Assembly: GCA_026874595.1 (NCBI GenBank)
Contig: CM049306.1
Coordinates: forward strand, 56,725,519-56,789,518
Direction of reading: 5' to 3'
Length of the DNA stretch: 64,000 nt
DNA from: Sipunculus nudus
Taxonomy: Eukaryota; Annelida; Sipuncula; Golfingiida; Sipunculidae
In this document: positions 23,501-35,154 of the stretch, piece by piece
How positions within the stretch are numbered: position 1 is the stretch's first letter
How the letters are laid out: every line of letters starts with the position of its first letter
Notes under the pieces: generated by a model
Database searches by the model: none
What the model was told of the DNA's origin: nothing
Seen by the model: only the letters and a program-made list of their open reading frames with translations
Translations under genes and position numbers: made by a program

Positions 23501-26500
23501 AATGTCAGACTTGTCAGAAATCCATTATGTCTGTCAGTTAGCCACCTTAGAAATCCTTTTTTCAGTGCGGTTTCAGTAATTTACCTTCAATTTTTGGTCA
23601 AAATTAGAGAATGGTTGTTGTCTGATTTCAGACCTGTCAGAAGTCCAAAATGGCCACCAGGCAACCATCTTTAAATTTCTTTTGATCATATTATCTCAAG
23701 AACTGTTAAAGTGAAGGCAGTCAGATGTATATTAATGTAATCTTGCAAAGGATTGAGTCAAATATTTCTTGATAAATATTATCATCATATATGAAAGTGC
23801 AGTACAGTTGGCTTGTATTAAATAAAAATTCATACAGAAGCACCTGTTTCTCAATAATTCTTGCATGGATTTCCTTGATTTTTTGCTATATATTTTGATC
23901 TTATATTTGCCCTTTGTGGTGGTCCTTTTGAGACTGACAGGTATCAAGTAAGCTATTGGAATAGTTCTGGATACCTTAACAATCATACATTTTCCTCAGA
24001 CCATCAATTCACTGTGTTTTAATCAGACATAGGTGATATATATTTCTGTTGTCGTAGAAAATTTCAACAAATTGGCAAATTGTTCTTCAAAATTGACTGG
24101 AAGTTGTGAATCTCAGCCCATGATGTCACAGGTCATGCTTGGCAGCTGAGCGTCATGACCCATGGGTCACTTGTTATTATCTCATATGATCAGGAGACAA
24201 CATGATAATATCATAAATGTTTTACAAAACATAACAAAAGGAAATCAAAATTTAATTATTTTATTCTTGAAGGAAATGTGAAGCAGCTACATAAAATCAA
24301 AATAAAAAATTGTAGAATAAAACAAAAAAAAGATTCTTCTCTTTGAAATAAATTGATACCTGCCAAAAGTTTGCCTTGCAGAAACTGTTTGCTTACTCCT
24401 GTACATGAGTGTTAAAAACAGTGGACCAAGCATGATAACAGGTGTCAACATAAACACAGCGTGTGGGGCTGTGTGCATTGTTGAGCCATGACACCTGTCA
24501 ATCATGAGATGACCTGAATGACTTTGCCCCAAAAATATATTACTGGTACATGTTCCCCCTTGCAAAAACATTGCTTGCAACCCAATACACAACCTGTGCT
24601 ACTCACTGTGTCTTCCGCTGAGGCCCCTGCACCTATGGTTCAAATCTGTTGTGATAGGTTCTGCAATGAATTAACATTTTACTCATGGACTGTTATGTCC
24701 ATCCAGCAGAGATATATCATGAAGGTCCATGCATTGAATAGTTTAGACTACTCTTTGTTTGGGATCTGTCACGCATGTGCAAACTCAGACCTGTGGTCAC
24801 TTTGCCTTGTTATTGTAAATAGACACATGAGGACTGTGTTTACTAACATGCAAACCCATAACCAGGTGTGAAACACTCAAAGGGAGGTTCTGAGGCCGTG
24901 TGTTTGGATGGTTTTGCCTGTTAACTTTTTTTTTATAAAGCAAAGGTAAACTGATAGTGTGAAAATATAGGTTATATATGGTATATTATTGCTCCCGATA
25001 ATGTCCCTTTAACGGTTTTACTATATATTTGAATTTAATTGACAATAAGTTCTGCCAAACATATAACATCACTCTGATTATGCTACTTTTCCACAGACAA
25101 TGAATGTGATTGGTGACGACTTATACATTTGTGGGGGCACTACAGGATGGGAATACAATATAGAAATCCACAAGCTCAACTTCAGGACACTAGAGTGGGA
25201 AGAGGTGGAACCGAAGAACACACCACCAGCTGGAAGGTTGGTCACTTTTTTGACGGTTCTCAAACTTACATGGCAACATGTAATCAGATATCACTTAATA
25301 AAATATAAATGGTATTGGTAAAATTTTTTAAAACAATGCGTTATTGACTTTATAACAATTAATACTCTTTTAAATTTGTGTCTGTACAGTACTAATTAGA
25401 GTGCTTTAGAAGATTTGATCATCATTATATGCTTTTACAGAGCTGTTATTTTTTATTATATATCTATTATAATTATATTTATTGCATATTTGATTATAGT
25501 TCTAGTTTAAATGTTTTTTGTAGATGTTGTATTGTATTTTTGAATATGGAGACCATATGTGAAAAGCATTTAATTTTTAAGATCAATATGAATATCTATG
25601 AGAGCTCAGAAGTCTGAAATCATCTGCCATAGAATATACGCAGACATGTTTTCCCTCTGTTTTGGAAATATGCAGATTGTTTGCTGTAAAACCAGACATT
25701 TTGAAGAAACTTGTACTTGTTTCTCTTGCTGTAGGTATCGACATGAAGTAGTTCTATACAATGGAAAACTCTTTGTCTTTGGGGGTGGCACAGCAATGTC
25801 AGCATGCTCTTTTACTCATGTGAGTGTTGTTTTACTTTTATTATTATACCTCCATTAGATGGTGAGAGTAATTGTGCTTTTCCCTTAGTTTGCTGTCAGC
25901 AAATTTACGCAAAAACTTTCTGAAAAGATGTTGTTTAAATTTAGTGGAGGGTCACAGCAACACCCAAGTAACAATCAGTAAAATTTTGGAGGTATTGGTA
26001 TTCTGGATCAAAATGAAAAATTGTCATATAAAGGATCCTGTCTCATTGTTATGGCTACACATACAAAACTTTCCTATGGAGGCTGCATGTGTTTGCCTAT
26101 CACAGGAACAGCTCATGAATATGGCATGACATGCAGGGAACTAAAAGGAGATGAGGACAAATGACATCACTCATGGACTTGTAACCTGCTCCTGAGCATA
26201 TCCCCAACTGTCATATTTGCCTTGAGAGCTCTAAAATTTACTTGAAGAAATATAAGGCAGGACTAGACTGGTACCCTGCACAAATAATGATGAAAAAACC
26301 TTATATAAATCATATAAATAAATTAATGGCCATTACTGTGCAATCATAAACATTTACTTGTGTAAAGGAAAACACTTCTAGAATACAATTATATATACTT
26401 ATTCCCAGAATTTTACAGAAATTGGCTGCTTTTAATTTGTGAATCCAAGCTTGTTGATGCTGACATGCAAACTCTGACATGAAGTGGCTTCATGTACAAG

Positions 26501-29500
26501 GGCCGAATTCTTGACTATTTTTCACAAATAACAATTTTTATTCGGTCATTTCATGTCAATAACCATTCAGGGCTTCATTAAATACAACATCTCAATGAGA
26601 AAACTTGAAATAATTAAGATAAACACTCATTCTAATGCTGAAGTGATCCTTGCTAATGTGCACGCCGCCTAGTGGTAGAAGTCTGAAACGGCTAATTATG
26701 CATGGGCAATTCCATACAGCATGTTTGATTGTGGGCTATTTCATTACAATGAGTGATTAATCAGTATTAGTTGGTGTCTGTAGGATTATCCTGATGGGTG
26801 TTTGATGTCTCTGACAATCTTTTGTCACTTTAGCTCAAACCTACAGCTGATGGATACCAACAATAGCTGGTTTCTGCATGAACTGATAATTAACAGTAGC
26901 TGTTAACTTCACCCGCTTATAACTTCAGCAGCTATTAATTACAGTAACAACTCTTAAAAATACAAGTGCACCAGAAACTGGCAAGGGAAACATCACAACC
27001 ATTCACTGTTTTTCTTTCTATATTTGTTGATTAAATTTTAATTTATACTGCAAAGTGATTAAGGGAGATGTGTTTTAATCCCATCTTAATATCATCAGCT
27101 TTAATTTCTCTGAAATGTACTCTATGATTACCACTTACCCACTGCAGCCTTTAAAAATACACTTTGAGAAGCTATAGTCAGGCACTTCGCATGTTTTCAT
27201 TTGTCTATGATCATGTTGCTTTAAAAATGAATTTAATACTTATTTTAAATAGTCAAATAGCTCTAATCTTTAGAAAGAGCCTTTGCTGCTATTCATAGTC
27301 AACCTTATTAAGATGTAAGACTATAAATTCTTGTAAATATTACATTTTGAAATAAGTGCAGTTAAGAAATTTTAATTTTAGAATATCAAAATATTGCAGC
27401 ATGGCTATGTACAGAATGCAAATGATTTAATAATTTCGACTTACTTAAATAATAATGAATTGATAAAATATTGAGCAGTGATGTTCATATTTCTCTTCAG
27501 GTGGATGCATTTGATTTTGAAAGCAGCAGATGGGAGTCAATACCAGCAACAAAAGATGCAGAACATGGTATGATTATTGCAGGGATATAGTATACAATTG
27601 TAAAGTTAAAACAACCCTTTGCACATCTACCCTCCCTGGACCACTGACCATCTCAGGTTTGAAAAGTTTAAAGTTGATATGTAATTTGAAAAAGTATATT
27701 AGACAAGCAGGTTGTATTTTTTTGGCTACATTTCTAAAGATTTAATATTGGATATTTCGGCTTTTTTTGTGGGAATGGGTGTGGGTGAGATAGTCAAGGG
27801 ACATTTAAGTTGATTGATAATTAACTTAAGGGTAACAGGGGTGGATCCAGGATTTAGGAAAAGGAGGGGTCCAACTCAGGAGGACTAATGACAAAGCCCA
27901 TAAAAGGTTATCAGGTGCAGAAAGGGGGGGGGGGGTCCAGGCTGAAAAATTGGTCTGAAATTGGTCTGGACCCTCCCCCTGGATCAGCTTCTGGGTTTGA
28001 AGTCAGAAATATGTTGGCATCAATTAGTAAACTGTGCAGGTACTTACTGACAAAATTCTGTTAAAAAGCAGAATATTAATAACAAATCATGCTATGGTGA
28101 TATCACTGAAAAGGGATGGTCGAACCAAATACATTCTTGCTGTTAACCCCAGATTTACATTATACAAGTGTTTGGTTCAAACTGTTTTGCCCAAGCATTT
28201 TGAAGATAATTAATATGTGGAAAGCTTTAATTAAATCCACCAAAACTGTGTTCTGCTGCTGCTGCCATGTTTATTTCGGGTAAACTCTTCTGAGACCCTT
28301 GGACCAATCTTTCCAAAATCAGGCATAGTTATTTGCTCACCTGTGAAGTTGTGCCTAACTAAGACTGGTGGCACCACCTGCAGCTGTCATCATGCAGTAT
28401 AAATATGCATGTCTATTTGATATATAACAGCCCATATCTCAGGAGTAATATGTATTGAACTGAAATTTTGCATGTCCCTAGATCTTGGATCTAGATGATC
28501 TCTTAGTGCTGTATGAGTTTGAGGGTGCCAGACTTGCAAAGTTACTACATACCTCTCTAGTTCAAATTTATAACTTGAACAAGAGACATATGTATAGATA
28601 TACATCCAAGTGAAAGCAAATATTTCAAATATATAATACTTGTTACTGTTACAACCCAGAAACACTGTGCTTTTGGCTGAGGGCTTTTGTCAGCTTTTGC
28701 TGATATACTAGTCTATGTAAGCAGTTCATGGGAATGTTCCAAATTATAGAAAAAAAGATACATCAAAATTTCTAATTTTTAGCTCATTCGACTGAAAGTC
28801 ATCTGAGCTAAACTATAGCAATCACTCTTTGTCCATCCTCCTTATGCCTGTCTGTCTCTCTGTCTGTAAACAGGGCACAAATTGTAACTGCTGGATCTTG
28901 AAACTTCTAACAGAAAATCAATGGAGGTCCATAAAAAATCTCCTTGGAAACTTTAAAGTAGGTCACTGTGACCCATATCCTTCAAGCTATGTGGCTCAAA
29001 AGTACCCCCGAAAATGATAAAAAAAAACCTATAAAAAAACTCCAATATCTGGATAACTAATGCATTGATTGCCATGATTCTTTTCATACATATTGATCAA
29101 ATAGTGTCTCATCAATTCCTGAAGACTGGTTGTGCCATCTGTAATTTTATACACCTGTCTTTGACAGGATGTATTATGGTATACCGTCTGTCTGTCGGTT
29201 AACTTTTAGTGTCACAGCGGAAACTCACCGGAGCTTTGATTGATTTTCACAAAACTCACCATAACTACTGACTAGTAGATTATTTCGCCTGAGTTCGATT
29301 TTGGTCAAAATCCACGCATATTTTATAAGGTCATAGGTCACAAGATTACTTTTTGGTGTCGCGGCGATAACTTATGAGAAATAAGATGGAATTTCATAAA
29401 ACTACACAGAAATGTTAATCAGTAAAATATTTTTACCGAAGTTTGATTTCCAGGAAAATCCATGCATATTTAATTTTGTCAGAGATCACGGCACACTGGG

Positions 29501-31259
29501 GGCAGCATCCTGACTTGCCAGAAATCCTATGTATTTTTCATGAATCTCATTTTACATCTTTACCAATAGAGTTTCTCACCTAAATTTAATTCTCAGCAAA
29601 ATTTATGCATATTTAATGAGGTCAAAGGTCACCAGGCTACTTTGTACAGGCCAGTTTTGTGGTGTCGCAGTGATAACATACAAGGAATATAATGGATTTT
29701 GATAAAACTCAATGGATATATTAAAAAAAAATTAATATCTCACCTAAGTTCTATTTCCAGCAAAACCCATGCATGTTAAATGAGGTCAGAGGTCACCACA
29801 ATTTAGTGGCACCATCCTGACTTACTGAAAACCTGATGGATTTTCATATAACTCATGAGGAGTATTAACCAAAACTGTTTCTCACCTGAATTACATTCTC
29901 AGCTGTAGCAGAAAACCTAATTTTGAGCACACAGGAAGTCAGACAAGACATAAATCTGAACCATTGGCTCTAGAAATGTCTTTCTTAATATAAAGGGAGG
30001 TCATTGTAATGTCTCTTTTGACATTCAAAGTCACCGTGATCTTTATTCTGTGAGCTTTGTGAAACAACATGATTTGAGTACCCTATAAGTCAGAAGGACA
30101 CAAGTCATTGCAGTTTGACATAGAAACTTCTAACTTAGCATCTGGGGAGTTCCTAGTAATATCTTCTTGCTGTTACCTAATTTCTAAGGACTATGGGCAA
30201 CAAAACATGATTTTGAGCACTCTGGCAGTCATTCTACCCATTGTTCAAGTTTCTTTAACAAATATTTTTTATAAAGTCATAATACATGTATCACCTGAAT
30301 ACATGTCAAATTCAGCTGAGCATCATGACCCAGTAGTCACTTGTTATTATTTTTCTATAACATTTTTCTCTTTCATTCACATAAATTGTAGATTTTGGAT
30401 GAATTCTGAAATACTATATCTAAATCACAGGGGATACTTCACTCACTTCTTGTTGTATCTTTGCCAAATTTTCAACAGATAGGGGGCTTTATAAAGATAT
30501 GGTTTTATCATTATGTATTTCAGGGTATCCTGGCAAGAGGCGATGCCATAGTGTTGCCCATGTAGATCACTGTAAGTGCAAGTTTTACTTTATATATAGC
30601 AAATTCTAATAGGATACATTTAAATAATGTTAATTAGAATTTAATGTAGTACCTCATTGTTCGTCAGTACCCCCAATGATTAGAAATGAAACTAAAATTG
30701 ATATGTAGATCCTGGAAAATTCAGTTTTTACCCTTTACCGTGCATGTCAGTTAGATGGTGTGAACTGATAAATGATAACTATCATATTTAGACACCTTTA
30801 TTTATTTAAGATATCCAAGGAGTTCTCAAAAGTCTTTTTCTGTGATAAAATTGCTTTGTTCAAACATCATGTGCTCAAAAGAATGGTTTTTAGTTTATTT
30901 CATAAGGACTTGAAAATTTACAGAAATAGTATATAGGCTTTTAATAATTTGGACCTTCTTTGATTCTTTGTGTCAAACTAAAAACTTGGTCCATTTTTTT
31001 TTCAGATGCATATATCTGTGGGGGTTATGATGGTACAAACATATATAATGACTTATGGAGATTTCATTTAACTACTTGCACATGGTTTAAACTGCCAGCC
31101 ACAATGCCAGAGCCGGTCTACTTCCATTCTGTAGCTGTTACCAAGGTGAGCTGTCATCTTTTACCGACACAGATGTTTTCCATCTATGTTAATATTGTTA
31201 CATACTTCTGTCAAAACAGGGATTATACATCAGCTCCACATCATTCATATATAATTATA

Positions 31260-31324
<65 letters not shown>

Positions 31325-31937
31325 CACAATAAATAAATATATAACACTATATATAACTATATAAATATGATAATTGTTTTGTCTAAAGATAATTGTTTTC
31401 ATTAAAGATGAAGATATCAATATAATAATGGTTTGTATAGTGACTAGGTGCTTTTCAGGTGGTTATACTGGTATGTGAATATGAATATCAATATTGATAT
31501 AAATATTCAAGGATATGAATATGCTGGCTGGGGCATGTAGTGTTAACAGTTATGAAAAGGATAGTTTTGAAATTCTCATTGCATTGAGAGTAACTTTAAA
31601 AATCCATTGCATTTTATCACATTTTTAGGTATTTTTGATAAAATATATTTGCAAATATAAATATTATTACAGATATTTTTAAAAATAAAATAGTTGGCAT
31701 ACACTAACATTCCACCAATCTTTCTCACAGGAGGGCTGCATGGTGATTTTTGGTGGTGTGATACAGCTGGACGTCAAAAGAACAAACAATGTTTACATCG
31801 TGTGGCTTAAAGTGCCTTCTCTGAAGGAAATTTGCTGGCAAACACTTCTAAAGCTCACACCAAATGTGGTCAGACATAGATCTATGAAACTCCTAGAAAA
31901 CGGCATTCCTCCTGACTTGGTGGCAAGGATCGGATGA
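11486..31937 (+). CDS. KLHDC10: KLHDC10-like Kelch protein, CUL2 E3 substrate receptor, 11 coding exons
   Basis: Coding exons: 11486-11546, 11647-11757 (possible cassette), 14360-14493, 18691-18772, 21444-21598, 25097-25236, 25735-25819, 27501-27567, 30524-30571, 31006-31145, 31731-31937. Phases are consistent and give 1230 nt, 409 aa (372 aa without the cassette). Kelch blades are visible as RSGHR...SIGGYNP, LLTFGGTGVPFG, LYICGGTTGW, YRHE...LFVFGGG, RRCHSV...YICGGYDG and MVIFGG. PATMPEPVYFHSVAVT is a KLHDC10 hallmark. The C-terminus has a BC-box, SLKEICWQTLL (371-381), and a Cul2-box, IPPDLVARI (400-408). In vertebrates KLHDC10 recruits elongin BC-CUL2, recognises Ala/Gly-type C-degrons including alanine-tailed stalled peptides, and modulates ASK1 signalling through PP5. 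Human is 442 aa. Confidence 0.9.
11647..11757 (+). CDS. KLHDC10: KLHDC10 exon 2, possible cassette exon
   Basis: Open frame EPSEDLKFVDVYIPVQVYVI ending NDLDNIVIG, with donor G|GTATTA. Using the acceptor CGTCAG at 11646 makes it phase 1 on both sides, so it can be included or skipped without breaking the frame. The stronger-looking acceptor TTTCAG at 11638 would cause a stop. Confidence 0.5.
12086..12156. repeat. Long hairpin (27-bp arms, 17-nt loop)
   Basis: Left arm 12086-12112 and right arm 12130-12156 are reverse complements except for about two positions; the shared core is AACTAATGGCTGTAATG. It lies directly beside a terminus fragment of the 9924-10328 MITE family. Confidence 0.75.
12345..12415. 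repeat. Short tandem repeat, ~30 bp unit x ~2.5
   Basis: Repeated GGGACAcGCCCnCCTAATTnGGGA units in KLHDC10 intron 2. Confidence 0.55.
13060..14055 (+). mobile_element. 5'-truncated non-LTR (LINE) retrotransposon 3' end
   Basis: Broken reverse-transcriptase C-terminal coding: ITYLGLVLNENLTWSDHSEQ...SKVGALFRCSRYIP...YTGLIQPHIDYGLTIWG (13070-13290), then, after a frameshift, ILMFKCLNNLSPSYMTDRF...LKKSFLCGGPILWNTLNK...FRKSII (13434-13685). The 3' UTR ends in TGTAAATA-like (TAA)n at about 14020-14055, a typical LINE tail. Dead copy inside KLHDC10 intron 2. Confidence 0.8.
14360..14493 (+). CDS. KLHDC10: KLHDC10 exon 3 (first Kelch blade)
   Basis: Acceptor ATATTGTAG, donor GTATAT. Encodes EIPSCRSGHRIVVDNKGNMY, SIGGYNP and ends YPLFRE, matching human RSGHRCVADN...FGGYNP...YPLFRE. 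Confidence 0.92.
15000..16030. repeat. Diverged tandem repeats (AAAT-TGTTCAAATGG family)
   Basis: Units with 'cttcttctctgaaactg', 'caagtttgttcaaatggtt' and 'tttttggctgagttacaggaagctgaac' recur near 15237, 15552 and 15707. Non-coding, in KLHDC10 intron 3. Confidence 0.55.
16690..18206 (+). mobile_element. Helitron-like element 1 with internal 278-bp tandem array
   Basis: A unique head (GGTCACATGTGAACTTC) is followed by repeats containing GGTGGCACCACCT and CTCATATCTCNGGAACCGTT; units start near 17102, 17531 and 17809. The 3' end has a small hairpin, TAGTC (18178-18182) with GACTA (18190-18194), then 8 nt and CTAG (18203-18206) followed by T, the Helitron CTRR|T signature. The 5' end is not sharply defined. 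No transposase. KLHDC10 intron 3. Confidence 0.65.
18691..18772 (+). CDS. KLHDC10: KLHDC10 exon 4
   Basis: Acceptor TTTCATTTCAG, donor GTAAAA. Encodes LWKFNLTTKQWTQI and PTELASHS, equivalent to human LWRYHFATGVWHQM...PRELAS. Confidence 0.9.
19345..20991 (+). mobile_element. Helitron-like element 2 with 277-bp tandem array (5 units)
   Basis: Same family as element 1. GCTCATATCT landmarks lie at 19771, 20049, 20326 and 20603, a 277-278-bp period. The 3' hairpin ATAGTC (20962-20967) / GACTAT (20975-20980) precedes CTAG (20988-20991) and T. Many units carry the perfect palindrome AGGTGGCGCCACCT. KLHDC10 intron 4. Confidence 0.7.
21444..21598 (+). CDS. KLHDC10: KLHDC10 exon 5
   Basis: Acceptor GTTTTTCCAG, donor GTAAGT. 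Encodes AMLHGHNLLTFGGTGVPFGD and ends RVYGH; the human counterpart is LHGNNLLVFGGTGIPFG...RIYGQ. Confidence 0.93.
21750..22870 (+). repeat. Interspersed AGGTCA-rich repeat (AGCTCAGCTGACT family)
   Basis: Begins TTTTTTAGCTCAGCTGACT with a hairpin-like AGTCA..TG.GGGCT, then a GTCCGTC-rich leader and GGGCACAAATTGTAAC. Blocks of AAGGTCAAAGGTCAAGGTCA follow at 22084-22103 and 22501-22520. Other copies: 28775, 35155, 37517 and, reversed, about 47300-48195. Confidence 0.6.
25097..25236 (+). CDS. KLHDC10: KLHDC10 exon 6
   Basis: Acceptor CTTTTCCACAG, donor GTTGGT, phase 2 out. Encodes TMNVIGDDLYICGGTTGWEY then IHKLNFRTLEWEEVEP. Confidence 0.92.
25735..25819 (+). CDS. KLHDC10: KLHDC10 exon 7
   Basis: Acceptor TCTTGCTGTAG, donor GTGAGT. 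Encodes RYRHEVVLYNGKLFVFGGGT, like human YRHEIAHDGQRIYILGGGTS. Confidence 0.92.
27501..27567 (+). CDS. KLHDC10: KLHDC10 exon 8
   Basis: Acceptor TTCTCTTCAG, donor GTATGA. Encodes VDAFDFESSRWESIPATKDA. Confidence 0.88.
27836..27995. mobile_element. Small MITE of the GGGGCGGATCCAGG family
   Basis: Left end CAGGGGTGGATCCAGGATT and right end CCCCTGGATCAGCTTCTGGG are imperfect inverted repeats around a poly-G tract. Related ends lie at 37955-37980, 41115-41150, 43060-43122 and 46325-46503. The termini resemble hAT MITEs. Confidence 0.55.
28260..28530. repeat. Fragment of the Helitron-like GGTGGCACCACC family
   Basis: Contains ACTGGTGGCACCACCTGCAG, 'catatctcaggagtaat' and 'gaaattttgcatgt...tagatctt' in the same order as the array unit. 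Confidence 0.5.
28775..30350 (+). repeat. AGCTCAGCTGACT-family repeat plus ~170-bp tandem units
   Basis: The leader at 28775-28900 matches the 21750 copy. The 29140-29900 segment has units with 'gtgtcgcngcgataact' and 'aaggtcacaaggttactttgt'. It ends near TCAGCTGAGCATCATGACCC at about 30313, a tail also seen at 24139. Confidence 0.5.
30524..30571 (+). CDS. KLHDC10: KLHDC10 exon 9 (48-nt microexon)
   Basis: Acceptor TGTATTTCAG, donor GTAAGT. Encodes GYPGKRRCHSVAHVDH, matching human GFPAARRCHSCVQ. Confidence 0.9.
31006..31145 (+). CDS. KLHDC10: KLHDC10 exon 10
   Basis: Acceptor is a long T run plus CAG; donor GTGAGC. Encodes YAYICGGYDGTNIYNDLWRF and PATMPEPVYFHSVAVTK, nearly identical to the human block. 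Confidence 0.94.
31263..31323. repeat. (TA)n microsatellite
   Basis: About 55 bp of TA, 120 bp past the KLHDC10 exon 10 donor. Confidence 0.95.
31731..31937 (+). CDS. KLHDC10: KLHDC10 terminal exon 11 (BC-box and Cul2-box)
   Basis: Acceptor TTTCTCACAG. Encodes EGCMVIFGGVIQLDVKRTNN, then VPSLKEICWQTLLKLTP and IPPDLVARIG before TGA. It carries the last Kelch strand and the elongin/cullin-binding tail. Confidence 0.93.
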   Translation, partial: EGCMVIFGGVIQLDVKRTNNVYIVWLKVPSLKEICWQTLLKLTPNVVRHRSMKLLENGIPPDLVARIG

Positions 31938-32268
31938 AACTTGGTTGTATTTCTGATGAACACACCATGAAGCTAGAGATTGGTGATATAAAAGAATGAT
32001 ATCTGCAACATTATATTGCAAAATGTTTGATATTTGCCATGAAGGATACCATGATGTCATGATATGTCTTTCTCACAAGTGAATACAACTGAACCTGCCT
32101 GAAAGATCATCTATCTAAGAAGACCAGCTGCCTGTGAAGATTACCCTTTTGAAAACCATAAGTATTCACACTGGTTATAACTGACCTGTCTAATAAGACC
32201 ACCTGCAAATTAACATTCTAATGGTCAGTCCGAAAGGTGGTCTACTGCTAATTAGTTCCACTATACTT

Positions 32269-32749
32269 AAAGGGGCCCAATCACCTATCTGACTTTTATA
32301 AACTAGAGATAATCTCTTAGGATTTTGATAAAAACAGCCAGAAAACGTTGATATCATCGCACACATGCTGCTAGTTTTGTTTATTTCAACATGTTTATAA
32401 TATGTGAGGGCCATCCAAAATAATCAAACAAATGCAACAAGGGCATCTGGAGGCAAAAGTCAGAAAAGCCAAGGCTTTGCAAATGGCGTTTTGCAACAAG
32501 TAACCTTTCTACCTCCGCATACATGTATATGGAACCTACCACCTTAGGTTACATGTTTTTCCCGTAAGTCAACAAAGCTGTGTTTACAAACACACTGTTT
32601 ACAAACAAGTTCATACATCAGTCAAGGAGGCGTTATGAGAACTTTTTAAAACCATAATTACCCTTAGATCACTGATATATACACAGAGGAAGCCAGAAAC
32701 TACAAAAAAAATCTTTTTTTTTTCAAAAGGTAGATGAATGGGCACCTTT
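32269..32749. mobile_element. MITE-like interspersed repeat, ~480 bp
   Basis: AAAGGGGCCCAATCACC at the left and GATGAATGGGCACCTTT at the right are imperfect inverted termini (about 13 of 17). A second, diverged copy of the same interior ('atcgcacacntgctgntngttttgttta', 'tgcaacaaggncat') is at about 58430-58880. Confidence 0.6.
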
Positions 32750-33464
32750 GAGACTTATTTGTTTTCTCCAACAATATTTGTAGACTAGGACTGGCCATCA
32801 TGAGAAAAACTATTATTTATGATTGGATCGGGCTTGACGATCAGTTGTCAATAAACTTTAGGTTTGGTATCAGGAAAAGTATTAATATATCAGTACTCTT
32901 CCTCATTTTGTGATTGTTTATTGTTAAAACATGAATATATATGGTAACGAGAGATTCTGTAAAATTTATTTAAACAACCATGCCTAGCAACTAAGCTGCC
33001 ATTATGCAATCCATGTACTTCAATAAAAGAAATACTGAATTGGCTTAATGAAGGTGACATAAAGGCTAGACATTTCAGCTGCACTTAATATCTCAGGAGA
33101 CCCTTGGTATATATGTCAAGTCTATCCTTGTGACATTTGTTAAGAATTAACAAAAAATCTTGTTCTGTCTGTAGAACCTGTTTTTGAAGGAAGCATAAAT
33201 CCTTTATATTAATTATTGTTAGAACTAATTGTTATCATATTAGTTGAGATGAAATCCTGGAACAATTATATTGGACTTTAAATGTTGATTGAATATCTTG
33301 CCATCCTTGCTGCAAGACTTTCAATGTGAAATACAGATTAAGACTAATTTTTAAAAAAATCATCTGTTGAAGCTGTTTCTGAAGTTTTTAATTTATTGTA
33401 ACTGCTTAAACAAAGTTTTGCAGAGACCATGTTTTTGACAGGGTTCTGCCAATGCCTCTGCTTT

Positions 33465-34440
33465 GGTTTCCTGGGGAACTGCACTGAGACCACTGGTCGG
33501 TTTTTCTGAAACTGGACCCCATAATAGGTTCACATGTGAACTTGTGGCAATTCACACAAAGCACTTCATCATATACAAAACTGATGGTGCCACCTGCAAC
33601 CATTTTTGCACAGTGTCAATCTGTATATTATGCTGTGGGATAAAATCACTCATATTTCGACAGTGGTTTGATTTATTTGCCTAAATTTTTCATGTGTATA
33701 CATCTTTGATAGCTTTCTAGATTTTACAGCAGGTGCCACCACCTACATTTACGTTTATGCTGCAGACATCCATGCTAATATCCCAGGACCTGAAAATTTG
33801 CACGTGTATAGATCTTAGATAGCCCTTTATCATATGCAAAACTGGTGGCGCCACCTGCACCCATTTTGTACCACGTCCTTCTGTTTGTCTGCCGTGGGAA
33901 AAAATCACTCCTATCTCTGCAGTGGTTTGACCTATCTGCCTCAAAATTTGCATATATATACATCTTGGATGGCTTTCTCTATTTTGTGGCAGGTGGCACT
34001 ACCTACATTCATTTTTATGCTGCAGACATCCATGCTAATAATATAATATCCTAGGACTGGTTTGACGTATAGGCCTGAAAGTTTGCACGTGTATAGATCT
34101 TACATAGCTTTACAGCTTATACAAATTTATTTGCCCAACTTACACCCAATTTTTGCATGGTGTCCATCTGTTCATCTACCCAGGGTTAAAATCACTCATA
34201 ACTCAGCAGTGGTTTGACTAATCCACCTGAAATTTGACATGTATACATCTTGGATAGCTTTCTCTTTAGAATAAAAAATGGCGCCACATGCAATCATGTT
34301 TACGTGGCAGACATTATGCTAATATGCAAAACAACTCACTCTAATTCCCTTTGCCAATCAATCCATGTCTCACTTCATCTGTCCCTTTCTGATTTTGATT
34401 GATACACGTAGTCGCTTGTAGTTGACTACCCATATTCTAG
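33465..34440 (+). mobile_element. Helitron-like element 3, shorter array
   Basis: Same head motif (GGTTCACATGTGAACTTG) and array units as elements 1 and 2. 3' hairpin GTAGTC (34408-34413) / GACTAC (34424-34429), then CTAG (34437-34440) followed by T. It lies about 1.5 kb past the KLHDC10 stop. Confidence 0.65.
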
Positions 34441-35154
34441 TTGTGTTTTAATTTTCATGTTAGTTACATTGATAACAATTTCTGTTAATAACCAGTGAAA
34501 ATCATTTTATTCCTCTTGCATCTGTGTATGTATTGATATATTCATCAAGCTCACCAGCCCTTATAGCTTGTATATTTTTATCTTCTCACACATACATAAA
34601 TATTTGAAGAAATTATTCCCAACTCTGGTAATATTTAAACTTTGAATCAATTATGGGTATTGTTTTGGTACAAAATAATCGTTAAACCATAAGATTTCTC
34701 ATTGGCTGGAATTTATTTATCATTTACCAGTATGTGACAGATTACTATGACTTCGTTCTCCCGAGAAATTAAGGAAAAACCTCAATTTTCCATTAATAAC
34801 CTATATCACACTTCAGAACTACCTAATATCAAAACCTCTCATCTGCTTTTCTTCATATTATCTTTATATTTCCCTATAAAATTCCTATTTACATGCCAGA
34901 AATTAGGTCAGTATTAAGTAATTTAGAAAAGTAATGGCACCAAACTTAATGCACTTTGTAAAAAATCAGAAAAAATATTTTCTCACTTAACATGAATTGT
35001 TGAAGCTAGAGATTTTTTTTATCAAGGATATAACTTTTTTTACAATCAAGATTCAATCGTTTACCCGAAATTAGACCTGGATTTTTAATTTTTAAAGTTA
35101 CTAGCATAATTATAAAATCAGTCCCTTTAAATTTTGCCCAACTTTGACCATGAC

